DNA from: an uncultured Saprospiraceae bacterium
GTDB lineage: Bacteria; Bacteroidota; Bacteroidia; Chitinophagales; Saprospiraceae
Assembly: GCA_937926205.1 (NCBI GenBank)
Contig: CALEYL010000005.1
Location: 19,635-83,634 of the forward strand
Reading direction: 5' to 3'
Length of the DNA stretch: 64,000 nucleotides
The notes below the pieces were generated by a model that had not been told where the DNA came from, made no database searches, and saw only the letters and a list, made by a program, of their open reading frames with translations. The position numbers and the translations under genes are program-made. The first letter of the stretch is position 1. Each line of letters starts with the position of its first letter. Shown here one piece after another: positions 17,301 to 26,849 of the stretch.

Positions 17301-18667
17301 CGGCTTTTCGCTCCATGGGGCTCGTACAGGGCCTGATCGCCCAGGAAGAAGCGCTGGAGGCAGCAGCCCACGCCATTGGCATGCTCCCGGAAGATGTGCG
17401 GGCAAAAAACCTTTATCAAACCGGCCAGACCACGCCGTTTGGCCAGGTGGTGAAGGACTGCTACCTGCAAAGGGTATGGAAAAGTACAAGAAAAAAATCG
17501 GCGTTCGACAAACGATTGGCCCAGGTAAATGACTTCAATGCCAAAAACCGCTGGCGCAAAAGGGGCATTTCCCTCATTCCGGTGAAATATGCATCAGGAT
17601 ACAACGCCACTTTCCTGGAGCAGGCCGGCGCACTGGTCGAAATCTACGATCAGGATGCTTCGGTCCTGGTGCGTCAGGGCGGGGTTGATATGGGGCAGGG
17701 GTTGAACACCATCATCGCCCAGATTGCTGCAAAAAGTTTGGGCGTTTCACTAAACCTCATACGGATTGCAGAAATGGACACTGCGGTAATTCCCAACCCT
17801 GTCAGCACGGGCGCATCCACAGGTTCCGCTTTCAATGGCAAAGCAGTACAGGAGGCTTGTAAAAAACTAAAAAAGCGCCTGCAAAAATGGCTGCATGCCA
17901 AAGGCCCGGATTTTTGTAAGAACTACCAGTTCTATGGCCAGCCTGTGCCTTTACCTTACGATCCGGATTACCGGAAAATTCAATGGGATGATGCCTCCTG
18001 GCCGGCAGTCGTGCACGAAGCCAATGAAGAAAGAATCAATTTATCTGAACAGGTACGCGTGGCGATCAAAGGAGGGGAAGCGACGGACCCAACCGAAACA
18101 CTTACGTTTAAACCAGGAACCATACCGGAAACGGTGAATCAGTTTGTTGGTTTCACTTTCAGTGCCGCTTGTGCTGAAGTAGAAATCGACGTGCTTACCG
18201 GCGAAACTACCGTATTACGAGCCGACCTTGTATACGACATGGGCAAAAGCATCAACCCCGCTATTGACATCGGCCAGGTGGAAGGCGCTTTTATACAGGG
18301 ACTAGGTTTCATGCTTTACGAAGACATGGTTTATCAGCCCGACGGTGCGTTCAAAGGGGCTTTAAATTCCATGAATACCTGGGAATACAAGCCGCCTGCA
18401 GTGACTTCCATTCCTTTGGAAATGCATGTGGATCTTTTCCCTTATCCGAGAAAACTGAACGATCCCAACCTGCTTTTTTCTTCCAAGGAAGTGGGCGAGC
18501 CGCCGCTTTGCCTGGCAACAACGGTGTTTTTTGCCGTCAAACATGCCATCCTCGCCGCCCGTCAGGATCGGGGGCACACGGAATGGTTCCCCCTTTATGC
18601 ACCGGCTACCGTGCAACGGATTCGGGAAGCTTGTCTGGTAGAAATGGACGATTTGAAGGTGGAGTGA
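14399..18667 (+). CDS. Single-chain xanthine-dehydrogenase-like molybdoflavoprotein
   Basis: At 1,422 residues it has the full fused architecture of eukaryotic-type xanthine dehydrogenase/aldehyde oxidase. Two [2Fe-2S] clusters come first (C44, C49, C52, C74; and C114, C117, C155, C157 in CGYCTPG and CRCTGYRP). An FAD domain follows with LVVGNTSIGVYDK near 248-260 and SLGGNTMM near 340. The molybdopterin part has GGGYGGKCD near 848-856, STGASTGSAFNG near 1140 and the catalytic Glu in VGEPP (E1367). The segment equivalent to FRGFGGPQ reads FRSMGLVQ (from F970), so the substrate may not be xanthine. Most bacteria split these subunits; here they are fused. No xdhC or cofactor gene adjoins it. 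No signal peptide is seen, so it is probably cytoplasmic. Confidence 0.9.
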   Translation: MPATDLQFYLNGTLICIENADPTILLVDYLRSAEVGLTGTKMNCKQGGCGVCTVMLSSFDITTGKIVSRSINSCMHPLVALDGMMVTTVEGTGSVLSAVSRVQQCLAQNNGTQCGYCTPGWIMNMTAALIQKGNQPDAKIGTKKEIEALFDGNLCRCTGYRPILYGFQKEFASDWKPEVDEKGTMTCIVDPAESVSVSPTIPVQFPADLKKPARPVHYQKNGYTWHRPLSVAEALKLMQGHKGDDTRLVVGNTSIGVYDKYKEDPHLFIDISQLAELRLRVIEKEYLEVGAAITYLEFIDLLNAALASPAMKDKRHQSGLQAVKYMAERTAGNVVRGAASLGGNTMMVVKHIKEGAPFPSDMFTALAMMDAQVRILCPGWKKAKTMGILDFATAYTNSKELQDGVLILSYSIPFQSASVCQTYKCALREVNSHSIVNAGMRVRFDKTGKIADATLILGGIGPLAFHAALAEQSLRGKALNEATLNAALSALTKDVETAIKNSEKRMSTLPWEGFTDAYRTHLAQSFLYKFFVQLMETQNAAGVSAPIRSAGKRVPRPVSRGTQKYKSYPNEYPVNQPYIKLEAFLQTTGEAIYPQDIPLPRRGLEAAFATSPYPAADVHFIVPGKKGKASTQAVLAVLKAKFPDVVDLVTAVDVPGKKAIGQGGDQPLFCIGMEQPDEGTVTAHGQPLCMVLAKTYVAAQDAAQFLLKYCVHYAPKEPVISFKQAIEKGSIFADKGAYPVHIWKITREKTNAGWIKPALNDLPSTLTLDQNSCVVVKGAQETGSQLHFYMESQSCLAIPGEEAQLILHPSSQSPDSMQSSAVAVLKPTTPRSGEATPRLNKVDVRIKRIGGGYGGKCDQSMFAAAPVAVAAWKHQLPVRLANVRSVDTAVYGHRHPLLSNYAVAIVDKGPNRGKIMGWRADFHIDGGYTYDASFVVSDCIQLRCDTAYFVPNWQTSSDVCKTNKASNTAFRSMGLVQGLIAQEEALEAAAHAIGMLPEDVRAKNLYQTGQTTPFGQVVKDCYLQRVWKSTRKKSAFDKRLAQVNDFNAKNRWRKRGISLIPVKYASGYNATFLEQAGALVEIYDQDASVLVRQGGVDMGQGLNTIIAQIAAKSLGVSLNLIRIAEMDTAVIPNPVSTGASTGSAFNGKAVQEACKKLKKRLQKWLHAKGPDFCKNYQFYGQPVPLPYDPDYRKIQWDDASWPAVVHEANEERINLSEQVRVAIKGGEATDPTETLTFKPGTIPETVNQFVGFTFSAACAEVEIDVLTGETTVLRADLVYDMGKSINPAIDIGQVEGAFIQGLGFMLYEDMVYQPDGAFKGALNSMNTWEYKPPAVTSIPLEMHVDLFPYPRKLNDPNLLFSSKEVGEPPLCLATTVFFAVKHAILAARQDRGHTEWFPLYAPATVQRIREACLVEMDDLKVE

Positions 18668-18684
18668 ATGGTGCATGATTAAGG

Positions 18685-18743
18685 TATATTTCTGTTTAGT
18701 TTTCTGGCACTTTTGAAGTGCCAGAAAACTAAACAGAAATATA
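18685..18743. terminator. 28-bp perfect hairpin after the molybdoflavoprotein gene
   Basis: Two perfect 28-base arms (starting TATATTTCTG and ending CAGAAATATA) flank a 3-base loop, 18 bp after the stop codon. It probably terminates transcription but is much longer than usual, so it may be a small palindromic element. The rest of the gap to 18938 is AT-rich leader for the next gene. Confidence 0.65.
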
Positions 18744-18938
18744 TTACGAAAAAAAATTAATTTTCTTTAGATCAATCAACGAAATTTTCTATTTTTACAA
18801 ATACGTCCCTCCCCTCCAAAGGAATCTTTGAGATCTCTTACATCCAATCCATAATTCCTCCTATTCCCACAGGGGCCGCTGAAAAGTATTCCTTTTCAGA
18901 AAGCCACTCTTTTTTATCAACTAAACTCTAATTTCATT

Positions 18939-21900
18939 ATGAACAGGTATTCGACACTCATAAGAATCATGATGTTGAGTGTGTTTTCACTTTGTTTGTT
19001 TTCCACAACACAGGTGAATGCGCAAATCAGCATTGGTGGCAGGCCCTACAGTTTTCTTAACAAAACAAAAGACGAGCCCATTCCGGTGGTCGCTGTATCC
19101 AGCCTCAAAAAAAAACAAATTGAAGAAGAAGACACGCGAGACGAAGCCAACGGCCTGCCTCCCCGCTTTGGTTACCCGCATCAGGTCAACCTGAACCTGG
19201 ACAATTCAGGTCGCTGGGAAACCCTGCCCAATGGCGACCGCATTTGGCGCCTCGGCATTTATGCGCCTGACGCGCTTTCTATTAACTTGTTGTACAACGA
19301 TTTTTTCCTGCCCGATGAATCGGTACTTTACATTTACAGCGCCGACCGCAAACACGTCATCGGCGGCTTTACTTCGGCCAACAACAAGCAGGACCGTATT
19401 TTTGCAACGGGTCTTGTGTATGGCGACAATATTGTACTGGAGTACTATTTGCCCCTTCGCAATGGCAAAGGACGCATCATTGAAGAGAAGCCGGCAATCA
19501 GCATCAATTATGTGGTGCACGGCTATCGATACATACAATTTGACCCCAAAGATTTGGAAAAGGATTTCAGTAGTTCAGGTTCCTGCAACGTGAATACGAT
19601 TTGCTCGCAGGGCGACAACTGGCGCGACCAGATCAAGTCGGTGGCCATGTTGCTTGTCGGAGGGTCAAGGTTTTGTACCGGGTATCTCGTCAATAATACG
19701 GCACAGGATTGCCGTCCTTTGTTGTTGACGGCCAACCACTGCCTCGGCTCTGCCGATGCCATCAACAGCCCAAGCGTAAACACCTGGACATTCATGTGGC
19801 GCTACGAAAGTCCCACCTGTACACCCACTACGGATGGTCCTACCAACATGACCACCAATGGCGGCATGGTATTGGCCAACCCCGACAACCCGGACGACGT
19901 TTTAAGCATCGACTTTGCACTGATTGCAATGGATGAAAACCCAAAAGCCGCAGGCTACGATGTGTATTTTGCCGGCTTCGATGCCACGACTACCCCGCCA
20001 GGCGCTGCCACAGGTATTCACCACCCCAGAGGCGACGTGAAGAAAATTTCGATGGAAAATGATGCACTTACCGGCACGGCTTATTCCAGCACAAGCGGTA
20101 CGGCTACCCACTGGCGCATAGCCGACTGGGATAGCGGCAACACTGAACCCGGTTCTTCCGGTTCGCCCATCTTTAGCAACACGACCCAGCGAGCCATCGG
20201 TTTCCTCTCTGGTGGCAGCTCTGATTGCGGAAACGATCTCTCTGACTGGTATGGCAGCATAGGCTACAGCTGGAACAACAACGGCGCTACCGATAGCCGC
20301 CGCCGGTTGAAAGACCACCTCGACCCTGTAGGGGGCGGAGCAACCACCTTTGTTGATGGCAACGTCTGTTTAAATGGGCCAATTTGCCCCACCTTCAGCA
20401 GCGCACCGGCCAATGTAACCATTGTCAACAGCACTTGCAGCAACTATGTGTTATCTGGCGGCAGCATCACAGCGCCGGGCGGCACGCCCTGCCCCACAGG
20501 CGCTGTACTCCAATATCAGGTTGATGGCGGCAGCTGGAGCACCATATTGCCAGTCTACAATCAGAACGGCCCGGCGCAAGCCATCAAAACGCGCTGCTCA
20601 TGTTTGACAGATCCTCAGATGACCAGCGCAGCATCCAATGCAGTGACGACCGAACCAGGTAGCTGCGTCACCTGCCCTGTGTATGCCTCCGCTCCGAACC
20701 TCAACCTGGCCATCCCTGATGGTAACCCCGGGGGTGTCAGTTCTACCATTAATGTAGCAACTTCAGGTACTATTTCGCAGTTAAATTGCGTAACAGTAAA
20801 CCTCACCCATACTTTTACAGGCGACCTCACAGCCACGCTTACACATGTCAGCAGCGGCACATCAGTGCAACTGTTCCGGCGTGTGAATGCTACTTCTGGC
20901 AGTTTTGGTGAAAACTCCAACTTAGACGGTTCATATACCTTCTGCGCCACTGGCGCCAGTTTTGCCGATGCAGGGATTCCACTGTCAACTTCTCAAGTTA
21001 TTCCTCCGGGCATTTATGCTCAATCCAGCGCAAACGCAGGACAAACAACCCCTCCGCAAAACACCAATACCTATGCCAATTTTGTGGGGTTCGAACTAAG
21101 CGGTGACTGGAGGCTGAATATAACGGATTATGCGGCTGGTGATTTGGGCACCTTTCGCGACTGGAGTTTTGAGGCATGTTCGGGAGCTGTTTCCTGCCCC
21201 ACCTTCAGTGGCGCACCGGCCAATGTAACTATTGTCAACAGTGCCTGCAACAGCGGCACGGTATCCGGAGGCAGCATCACAGCTCCGGGCGGCACACCCT
21301 GCCCTGTCGGTTCTACGCTGCAATATCAGGTAAACGGCGGCAGCTGGAGTGCTACATTGCCTACCTACAACCAGACCGGCCCGGCACAAACTATTAAAAC
21401 GCGCTGCTCTTGTAACATTGATGGCAATACAGTGAGTGCAGAGTCCAGTCCGGTGATTACGGCGCCCGACACTTGCCCACCGCCCTGCACCGGCACAACA
21501 TACGCCTCTGGCAACAACCTCAACCTGGCGATCTTTGATTTTAGCTTTGCCAGTTCCACTATTACGGTGGCCGCTTCGGGTACGGTTACCGAATTAAAAT
21601 GCGTGTCGGTTAATTTGGAACACCCCTGGGCTGGCGACCTGGTAGCTACGCTAACGCACGTCAGCAGCGGCACCTCGGTGCAGTTGTTCCGTCGTCTGAA
21701 TGCCACTGGTCCTAACAGTTTCGGCGAATCTTCCAATCTGTCCGGCATCTATACATTTTGCGCTACCGGCGCCAGCTTTGCAACGGCTGGAAACGGCGGC
21801 GGAACAGACTATATTATTCCTCCGGGCATTTACGCACAGTCAAGCGCCAGCTTGCAAGCGACGCCAGCGGAGAACACCAATACCTACGCCAGTTTTGTAG

Positions 21901-24900
21901 GACTTAGCCTGGGCGGTGACTGGAGGTTGACCATTGCAGACTATGGTTCTACTGATCAAGGTATACTTTCCAATTGGAGCTTTGAGGCATGTTCGGAAGC
22001 CGTTTCATGCCCCACCTTCAGTGGCGCTCCGGCCAATGTAACTATTGTCAACAGTGCCTGCAACAGCGGCACGGTATCCGGAGGCAGCATCACAGTGCCA
22101 GTAGGCACTCCCTGCCCCACAGACGCTGTACTCCAATATCAGGTTGATGGCGGCAGCTGGAGTACTACATTGCCAGTCTACAATCAGAACGGCCCGGCGC
22201 AAGCCATCAAAACGCGCTGCTCTTGTTTGGCAGATCCTCAGATGACCAGCGCAGCATCCAACGCCGTGACGACCGAACCAGGTAGCTGTGCCACTTGCCC
22301 TGTATATGCCTCCGCTCCAAACCTCAACCTGGCGATCCCAGATCTGAACCCTACGGGTGTAAGTTCTACCATTAATGTAGCAACTTCAGGTACTATTTCG
22401 CAGTTAAATTGCGTAACAGTAAACCTCACCCATACTTTTACAGGCGACCTCACAGCCACGCTTACACATGTCAGCAGCGGCACATCAGTGCAACTGTTCC
22501 GGCGTGTGAATGCCATCCAGAGTGGTTTTGGTGAAGACTCCAACTTAGACGGTTCATATACCTTCTGCGCCACTGGCGCCAGTTTTGCAACGGCTGGAAA
22601 CGGCGGCGGAACAGACTATATTATTCCTCCGGGCATTTATGCTCAATCCAGCGCAAACAACGGACAAACAAACCCTCCGCAAAACACCAATACCTATGCC
22701 AATTTTGTGGGGTTGGAACTAAGCGGTGACTGGAGGCTGAATATAGCGGATTATGCGACTGGTGATTTGGGCACCTTTCGCGACTGGAGTTTTGAAGCCT
22801 GTTCGGGAGCTGTTTCCTGCCCCACCTTCAGTGGCGCACCGGCCAATGTAAGCATTGTCAACAGCAGCTGCGGCAGCGGTTGTACACTGACAGGCGGTAG
22901 CATCACCGCGCCTGCAGGCACGCCTTGCCCTGCTGGATCTACGCTGCAATACAATGTCAACAATAGCGGTTGGACTACTACCTTGCCTGATTACAACCAG
23001 GCCGGCCCGGTTCAAACCATCAAAACCCGTTGCTCCTGCAACACTGATGGCAATAATGTGAGCGCTGAATCCAACCCGGTGAGTACGATGCCCGGCACGC
23101 TGGCCAATCCGGCAGTACCTGTCAACGGCTCAGCTATCGTAGCTTGCCCGGCTTTGGCTACCCAGCCTACGCCGCCAAACGTAACGGCCTGTGACGGTTC
23201 GGCCATCACGCCCACCGGCCCGACGGTGACGAATGCACCCAACCCGCTCACTTGCGAAGGTACGCGTACGTACACCTGGACTTACGCCTGCGGAAGTACT
23301 TCTTCCACCTGGAGTTTCACCTACACCATTGAGCGCAATCCATTTACGTTGCCTGCCAATGGCGCTGCCACAGTCAACAGCCCGGCACTGGCCACAGAGC
23401 CCACGCCGCCAATGGTGTCGAGCGCCTGCGGCGAAACGCTGACGCCTGTCGGACCTACTGTGACGAATAACCCGGATCCTGTGACCTGCACGGGTACGCG
23501 CACTTATTCCTGGACTTACACCGACTGCGAAGGCAATACAGCCACCTGGAGTTTCGTCTATACCATCATAGACAACACGCCGCCGACTGTAACTACCGGT
23601 TCTATTGCGGCCTGCTACCCATCTTTAGCGGCTGCTGAAGCGGCGGCCCTGGCTGCTACTTCGGCTACCGACAACTGTCCGGGCGCACTTGCTGAAACAG
23701 CATCTACTGCAGGTACCTGCTCAGCAGTAATTACCGTAATCACGACTGACGCGAATAACAACGCCACTCCTGCAACTTACAATATCCGTATTGACAATAC
23801 GCCGCCAACGCTGGTGTGTAAAAATGCAACCGTATTTCTGGACGCCACCGGCAACTACACGCTGGCAGTAGCTGACGTATTTAATGCTGCCGCTTCTTCG
23901 GATAACTGCCCGGGAGCGCTGACGGTAACCAACATTTCACCGGCAACAGTCAACTGCAGCCAGCTCAACCAGACGGTCCCGGTGACCGTAACCGCACAAG
24001 ACGGCTGCGGCAAAGTGGCTACTTGTACCGCTCAAATCACCGTTCAGGTAGGCACGGCACTGCCTGCGGGCTGGGGCGCCGGCAACACAGGCCCCGGTTC
24101 GGGTAGCGCAGGTTACAACCCCTGTGGGCCCGGTGGTCAGTTTACGGTTTCTTCAACAGGCTTTATTTCCAGTTTTACCGGCGAAGCCATTCAGGAAGCA
24201 TACCAGAATATCTGCGGCAATACCACCATTACAGCACGTGTGGCCAGCCTGAGCGGCGGCGGATGGGCAGGCATTACCATGCGGGAAAGCCTCGCTTCGG
24301 GTTCTAAAATGGTGACATTAAAAACACAGTTGACCAATTTTGTACGAAGGGAAGTAAGAAGTGCTACCAACGGCGTCAAAGCCACGCAGCAGCTTCCTGC
24401 CCTTCCACCTGCTCAATGGCTCCGCATACAGCGTGTCGGCAATGTCTTTTCCTTACAGACTTCGGTTAACGGCATCAACTGGTCACCAGCCGGCTCCGTC
24501 ACTGTTTCAATGAACAATTGCCTGCTGGTCGGTATTTTTGCGGAAAGCATCAATTTCAATACCACAACCACAGCTGTGTTTGATAATGTTAGCATCAGCG
24601 GCGGAGTACCCACTCTGGCGGAGGCTCCCGGCAGCGGCTTTGCCGAAGCAGCCCAGGAGCAACCGGAGTTTAGTGTGTATCCCAACCCCACTACCGGCGA
24701 AGTGACGGTGGATCTCAAGGATTACGCTTCCCGCGAAACGCTGCGTTTGCAGGTTTTCAACACCAACGGACAGCCGATCTACAATCTGGAGCTGAATAAT
24801 TTGGAAACCACAACGCAAAGACTCGATCTTTCGACGCTTCCAAATGGCGTTTACCTGATCCGCGTTCAATCGGACGGGCTTTCAGACGCCATAAGCCGGG

Positions 24901-24932
24901 TTGTGCTGCACAGCGGTGGTAATGGGAACTAA
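18939..24932 (+). CDS. Giant T9SS-exported trypsin-like serine protease with three P-domains
   Basis: The 1,997-residue protein has a signal peptide (to about residue 29, ending VNAQ) and a lysyl-endopeptidase-like serine protease domain with a probable triad H267 (TANHC), D325 (SIDFAL) and S407 (GSSGSP). Cys-rich spacer repeats (CPTFS-APANV) alternate with three proprotein-convertase P-domain-like units (about 579-746, 850-1017 and 1120-1287). HYR-like repeats follow, then a concanavalin-like region (about 1705-1880) and a C-terminal T9SS sorting domain (VYPNPTTGEV, ending in IRV and SRVVLH). It should be secreted through the outer membrane and attached or released as a surface protease. The P-domain DNA is partly identical between units, a mosaic described under findings. 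Substrate is unknown. Confidence 0.9.
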   Translation: MNRYSTLIRIMMLSVFSLCLFSTTQVNAQISIGGRPYSFLNKTKDEPIPVVAVSSLKKKQIEEEDTRDEANGLPPRFGYPHQVNLNLDNSGRWETLPNGDRIWRLGIYAPDALSINLLYNDFFLPDESVLYIYSADRKHVIGGFTSANNKQDRIFATGLVYGDNIVLEYYLPLRNGKGRIIEEKPAISINYVVHGYRYIQFDPKDLEKDFSSSGSCNVNTICSQGDNWRDQIKSVAMLLVGGSRFCTGYLVNNTAQDCRPLLLTANHCLGSADAINSPSVNTWTFMWRYESPTCTPTTDGPTNMTTNGGMVLANPDNPDDVLSIDFALIAMDENPKAAGYDVYFAGFDATTTPPGAATGIHHPRGDVKKISMENDALTGTAYSSTSGTATHWRIADWDSGNTEPGSSGSPIFSNTTQRAIGFLSGGSSDCGNDLSDWYGSIGYSWNNNGATDSRRRLKDHLDPVGGGATTFVDGNVCLNGPICPTFSSAPANVTIVNSTCSNYVLSGGSITAPGGTPCPTGAVLQYQVDGGSWSTILPVYNQNGPAQAIKTRCSCLTDPQMTSAASNAVTTEPGSCVTCPVYASAPNLNLAIPDGNPGGVSSTINVATSGTISQLNCVTVNLTHTFTGDLTATLTHVSSGTSVQLFRRVNATSGSFGENSNLDGSYTFCATGASFADAGIPLSTSQVIPPGIYAQSSANAGQTTPPQNTNTYANFVGFELSGDWRLNITDYAAGDLGTFRDWSFEACSGAVSCPTFSGAPANVTIVNSACNSGTVSGGSITAPGGTPCPVGSTLQYQVNGGSWSATLPTYNQTGPAQTIKTRCSCNIDGNTVSAESSPVITAPDTCPPPCTGTTYASGNNLNLAIFDFSFASSTITVAASGTVTELKCVSVNLEHPWAGDLVATLTHVSSGTSVQLFRRLNATGPNSFGESSNLSGIYTFCATGASFATAGNGGGTDYIIPPGIYAQSSASLQATPAENTNTYASFVGLSLGGDWRLTIADYGSTDQGILSNWSFEACSEAVSCPTFSGAPANVTIVNSACNSGTVSGGSITVPVGTPCPTDAVLQYQVDGGSWSTTLPVYNQNGPAQAIKTRCSCLADPQMTSAASNAVTTEPGSCATCPVYASAPNLNLAIPDLNPTGVSSTINVATSGTISQLNCVTVNLTHTFTGDLTATLTHVSSGTSVQLFRRVNAIQSGFGEDSNLDGSYTFCATGASFATAGNGGGTDYIIPPGIYAQSSANNGQTNPPQNTNTYANFVGLELSGDWRLNIADYATGDLGTFRDWSFEACSGAVSCPTFSGAPANVSIVNSSCGSGCTLTGGSITAPAGTPCPAGSTLQYNVNNSGWTTTLPDYNQAGPVQTIKTRCSCNTDGNNVSAESNPVSTMPGTLANPAVPVNGSAIVACPALATQPTPPNVTACDGSAITPTGPTVTNAPNPLTCEGTRTYTWTYACGSTSSTWSFTYTIERNPFTLPANGAATVNSPALATEPTPPMVSSACGETLTPVGPTVTNNPDPVTCTGTRTYSWTYTDCEGNTATWSFVYTIIDNTPPTVTTGSIAACYPSLAAAEAAALAATSATDNCPGALAETASTAGTCSAVITVITTDANNNATPATYNIRIDNTPPTLVCKNATVFLDATGNYTLAVADVFNAAASSDNCPGALTVTNISPATVNCSQLNQTVPVTVTAQDGCGKVATCTAQITVQVGTALPAGWGAGNTGPGSGSAGYNPCGPGGQFTVSSTGFISSFTGEAIQEAYQNICGNTTITARVASLSGGGWAGITMRESLASGSKMVTLKTQLTNFVRREVRSATNGVKATQQLPALPPAQWLRIQRVGNVFSLQTSVNGINWSPAGSVTVSMNNCLLVGIFAESINFNTTTTAVFDNVSISGGVPTLAEAPGSGFAEAAQEQPEFSVYPNPTTGEVTVDLKDYASRETLRLQVFNTNGQPIYNLELNNLETTTQRLDLSTLPNGVYLIRVQSDGLSDAISRVVLHSGGNGN

Positions 24933-24986
24933 GCAATCGAAAGGGTTAAAAAAGACAGGTTCTTGATTTTTTTAGCCTACATTAAC

Positions 24987-25022
24987 ACATGAGCCATCCC
25001 GAATTTTTGGGATGGCTCATGT
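24987..25022 (+). terminator. Terminator after the giant protease gene
   Basis: Perfect 14-bp arms (ACATGAGCCATCCC and GGGATGGCTCATGT) surround an 8-base loop 54 bp after the stop. The rest of the gap to the tRNA holds short, partly inverted TTGATGATTGACGAT-type repeats (25140-25250) but no gene. Confidence 0.75.
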
Positions 25023-25257
25023 TCTTTGAGTACTAGCCTTTTGTGGAAGCGGCCGAATAACTACGTGCTAAGTTGCTTACATAAAAAAAGCGCAACTGTT
25101 CTGCAACAACTGCGCCTGTTTAGAAGTAATCATCTCTTTTTATTGATGATTGACGATTACATGATTGATGAAGGATGATGTGGGCAGGAATGCGCTTCAA
25201 AAAGCAGAACTGCCACATCAAAAATCATCAATCGTCAATTATCACTCATCAATGGTG

Positions 25258-25331
25258 TGGTCCCACTAGGGCTTGAACCTAGGACCCTCTGATTATGAGT
25301 CAGATGCTCTAACCAACTGAGCTATGGGACC
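25258..25331 (-). tRNA. tRNA with CAT anticodon (Met, or Ile2)
   Basis: The 74-base cloverleaf is complete: acceptor GGTCCCA/TGGGACC, D stem GCTC/GAGC, anticodon stem TCTGA/TCAGA with loop CTCATAA, and T stem CTAGG/CCTAG. The acceptor lacks initiator features, so it is an elongator Met tRNA or an Ile2 tRNA whose C34 becomes lysidine; I cannot separate these by eye. CCA is not encoded directly after the discriminator A. Confidence 0.92.
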
Positions 25332-25384
25332 AAAAGCGGACGCAAATATAGGCATTCGCGTCCGATCATGCAAATCTGATTTGT

Positions 25385-26227
25385 TTACTTTTTGATGTCG
25401 GCCCTCGCCTGTTCGAAGTCCCAGCTTTGTTTGTGCAGGCGCACATCCATTTGCGGGAATGGAATGTCGAGCGTACTCTTTTCGATGGCTTTTTTCACGT
25501 ATTCGTGCATGTAGAAATACACTTCCCAGTAGTCATCGCTTTTGCACCAGGGGCGCACGGCAAATTCCACGGAATAATCGCCCAGTTCGGTCACGAAAAT
25601 ATCGGTGGGTTTGTTTTTCAAAATATAGGGGCAGCTGTCTACAACACCCTGAATGAGCGCCCGGGCCTCATCGATGTTGTCTTCATAGCTGACGCCAAAT
25701 GTCATAAATACTTTCAGCTCGCCGAGGTCGGAAAGGTTGACGATGGCGCCGCTGGTCACCACGCCGTTGGGGATGATGACCTTTTTGTTTTCGTTGGTCA
25801 CCAAAACGGTGTTGAACACCTGGATTTCGGTAATATGTCCCTGAAAATCGCCGATTGTTACCCAGTCGCCGACTTTGAAAGGCCTGAAGATCAGCAGCAG
25901 CACCCCGCTGGCAAAATGCCCGAGGTTGCCCTGCAGGGCAAGCCCGACAGAAAATGCCAGGGCACTGAAAATGGCAATAAACGAAGTCGTTTCGATGCCA
26001 AACATGCCGGCAACGCTCAGCAGCAGCAGGACTTTCAATCCAACATTAACCAGAGAAGCCAAAAACGGCTGCACGGTTTCGTCAATTTTCCGGCGGGACA
26101 TCGCGTGTTTCACCAGTCGCGTTACCCAGCCAACTGCCCAAAAGCCGATGACGAGGGTCGCCAGTGCTCCGACAATGCTTGGCAGGTAGTTGACCATTTT
26201 TTCAATCAGAATTTGTACATACTCCAT
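25385..26227 (-). CDS. MscS-family small-conductance mechanosensitive channel
   Basis: The 280-residue protein has three N-terminal membrane helices (about residues 12-34, 60-80 and 83-108) followed by the conserved MscS core. The pore-lining helix has the small-residue pattern AFSVGLALQGNLGHFASG, and the beta domain contains FRPFKVGDWV and VIIPNG. It releases solutes on hypo-osmotic shock. The ATG at 26227 (MEYVQIL) is preferred; an upstream in-frame start at 26266 would add 13 polar residues. The tRNA gene lies immediately downstream and recX starts divergently upstream. Confidence 0.93.
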   Translation of the reverse strand: MEYVQILIEKMVNYLPSIVGALATLVIGFWAVGWVTRLVKHAMSRRKIDETVQPFLASLVNVGLKVLLLLSVAGMFGIETTSFIAIFSALAFSVGLALQGNLGHFASGVLLLIFRPFKVGDWVTIGDFQGHITEIQVFNTVLVTNENKKVIIPNGVVTSGAIVNLSDLGELKVFMTFGVSYEDNIDEARALIQGVVDSCPYILKNKPTDIFVTELGDYSVEFAVRPWCKSDDYWEVYFYMHEYVKKAIEKSTLDIPFPQMDVRLHKQSWDFEQARADIKK

Positions 26228-26363
26228 AAGGCTACGGTTTTGTATTTTTGTAACGATTTGCCACAAAGTACATGTGGCTGCTAATTTTCAGCCGCTAAAG
26301 TAAAAATCGCGGCCTGAATTACGATGGCGCGCCTCATATTCTTAAGAAATTAAATACGACAAC

Positions 26364-26849
26364 TTGCCTTTGCCCGAAGACAAACCCGGCAACAAACGCA
26401 CCGGAAAAACAGAAGCCCTGCTGAAGTTGCAGCGTTTTTGCGCTTATCAGGACCGCTGCCACTACGAAGTGCGCAGTAAACTGCTGGAGCTTGGCGTCTA
26501 CGGCGACGACCTGGAAGAGGTCATTGTGGCCCTCATTGAAGAGGATTTTTTGAATGAAGAGCGCTTTGCGCGTTCCTATGCGCGGGGAAAATTTCGCATC
26601 AAACAATGGGGCCGGGTTCGCATCCGGCAGGAATTGAAGCGTCGGCAAATTTCAGAATACTGCATCCGGGCTGCGCTTGCTGAGATCGATGAAAACGATT
26701 ATACCGATACCCTGCGCAAATTATTGGAGAAGCATCAAAACTCCGTCAAAGGCAAGGACGAGCGCACGCGGCGCGATAAGCTTTTCCGGCATGCCTTGCA
26801 AAAAGGGTATGAAGCTGAGTTGATTTTGGAGGTGTTGAATGCACAGTAA
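26364..26849 (+). CDS. recX: RecX-family regulator of RecA
   Basis: The 161-residue helical protein matches RecX repeats: ALLKLQRFCAYQDRCHYEVRSKL, LIEEDFLNEERFARSYARGKFR and WGRVRIRQELKRR are the diagnostic segments written here in short form. RecX binds RecA filaments and restrains them. No ATG occurs in the frame, so the start must be TTG at 26364 or 26370. recA is not adjacent. Size is normal for the family. Confidence 0.85.
   Translation: MPLPEDKPGNKRTGKTEALLKLQRFCAYQDRCHYEVRSKLLELGVYGDDLEEVIVALIEEDFLNEERFARSYARGKFRIKQWGRVRIRQELKRRQISEYCIRAALAEIDENDYTDTLRKLLEKHQNSVKGKDERTRRDKLFRHALQKGYEAELILEVLNAQ

Noticed and set aside
25427..26284. 285-codon plus-strand ORF
   Set aside because: Exactly antisense to the MscS channel gene, which has clear family motifs.
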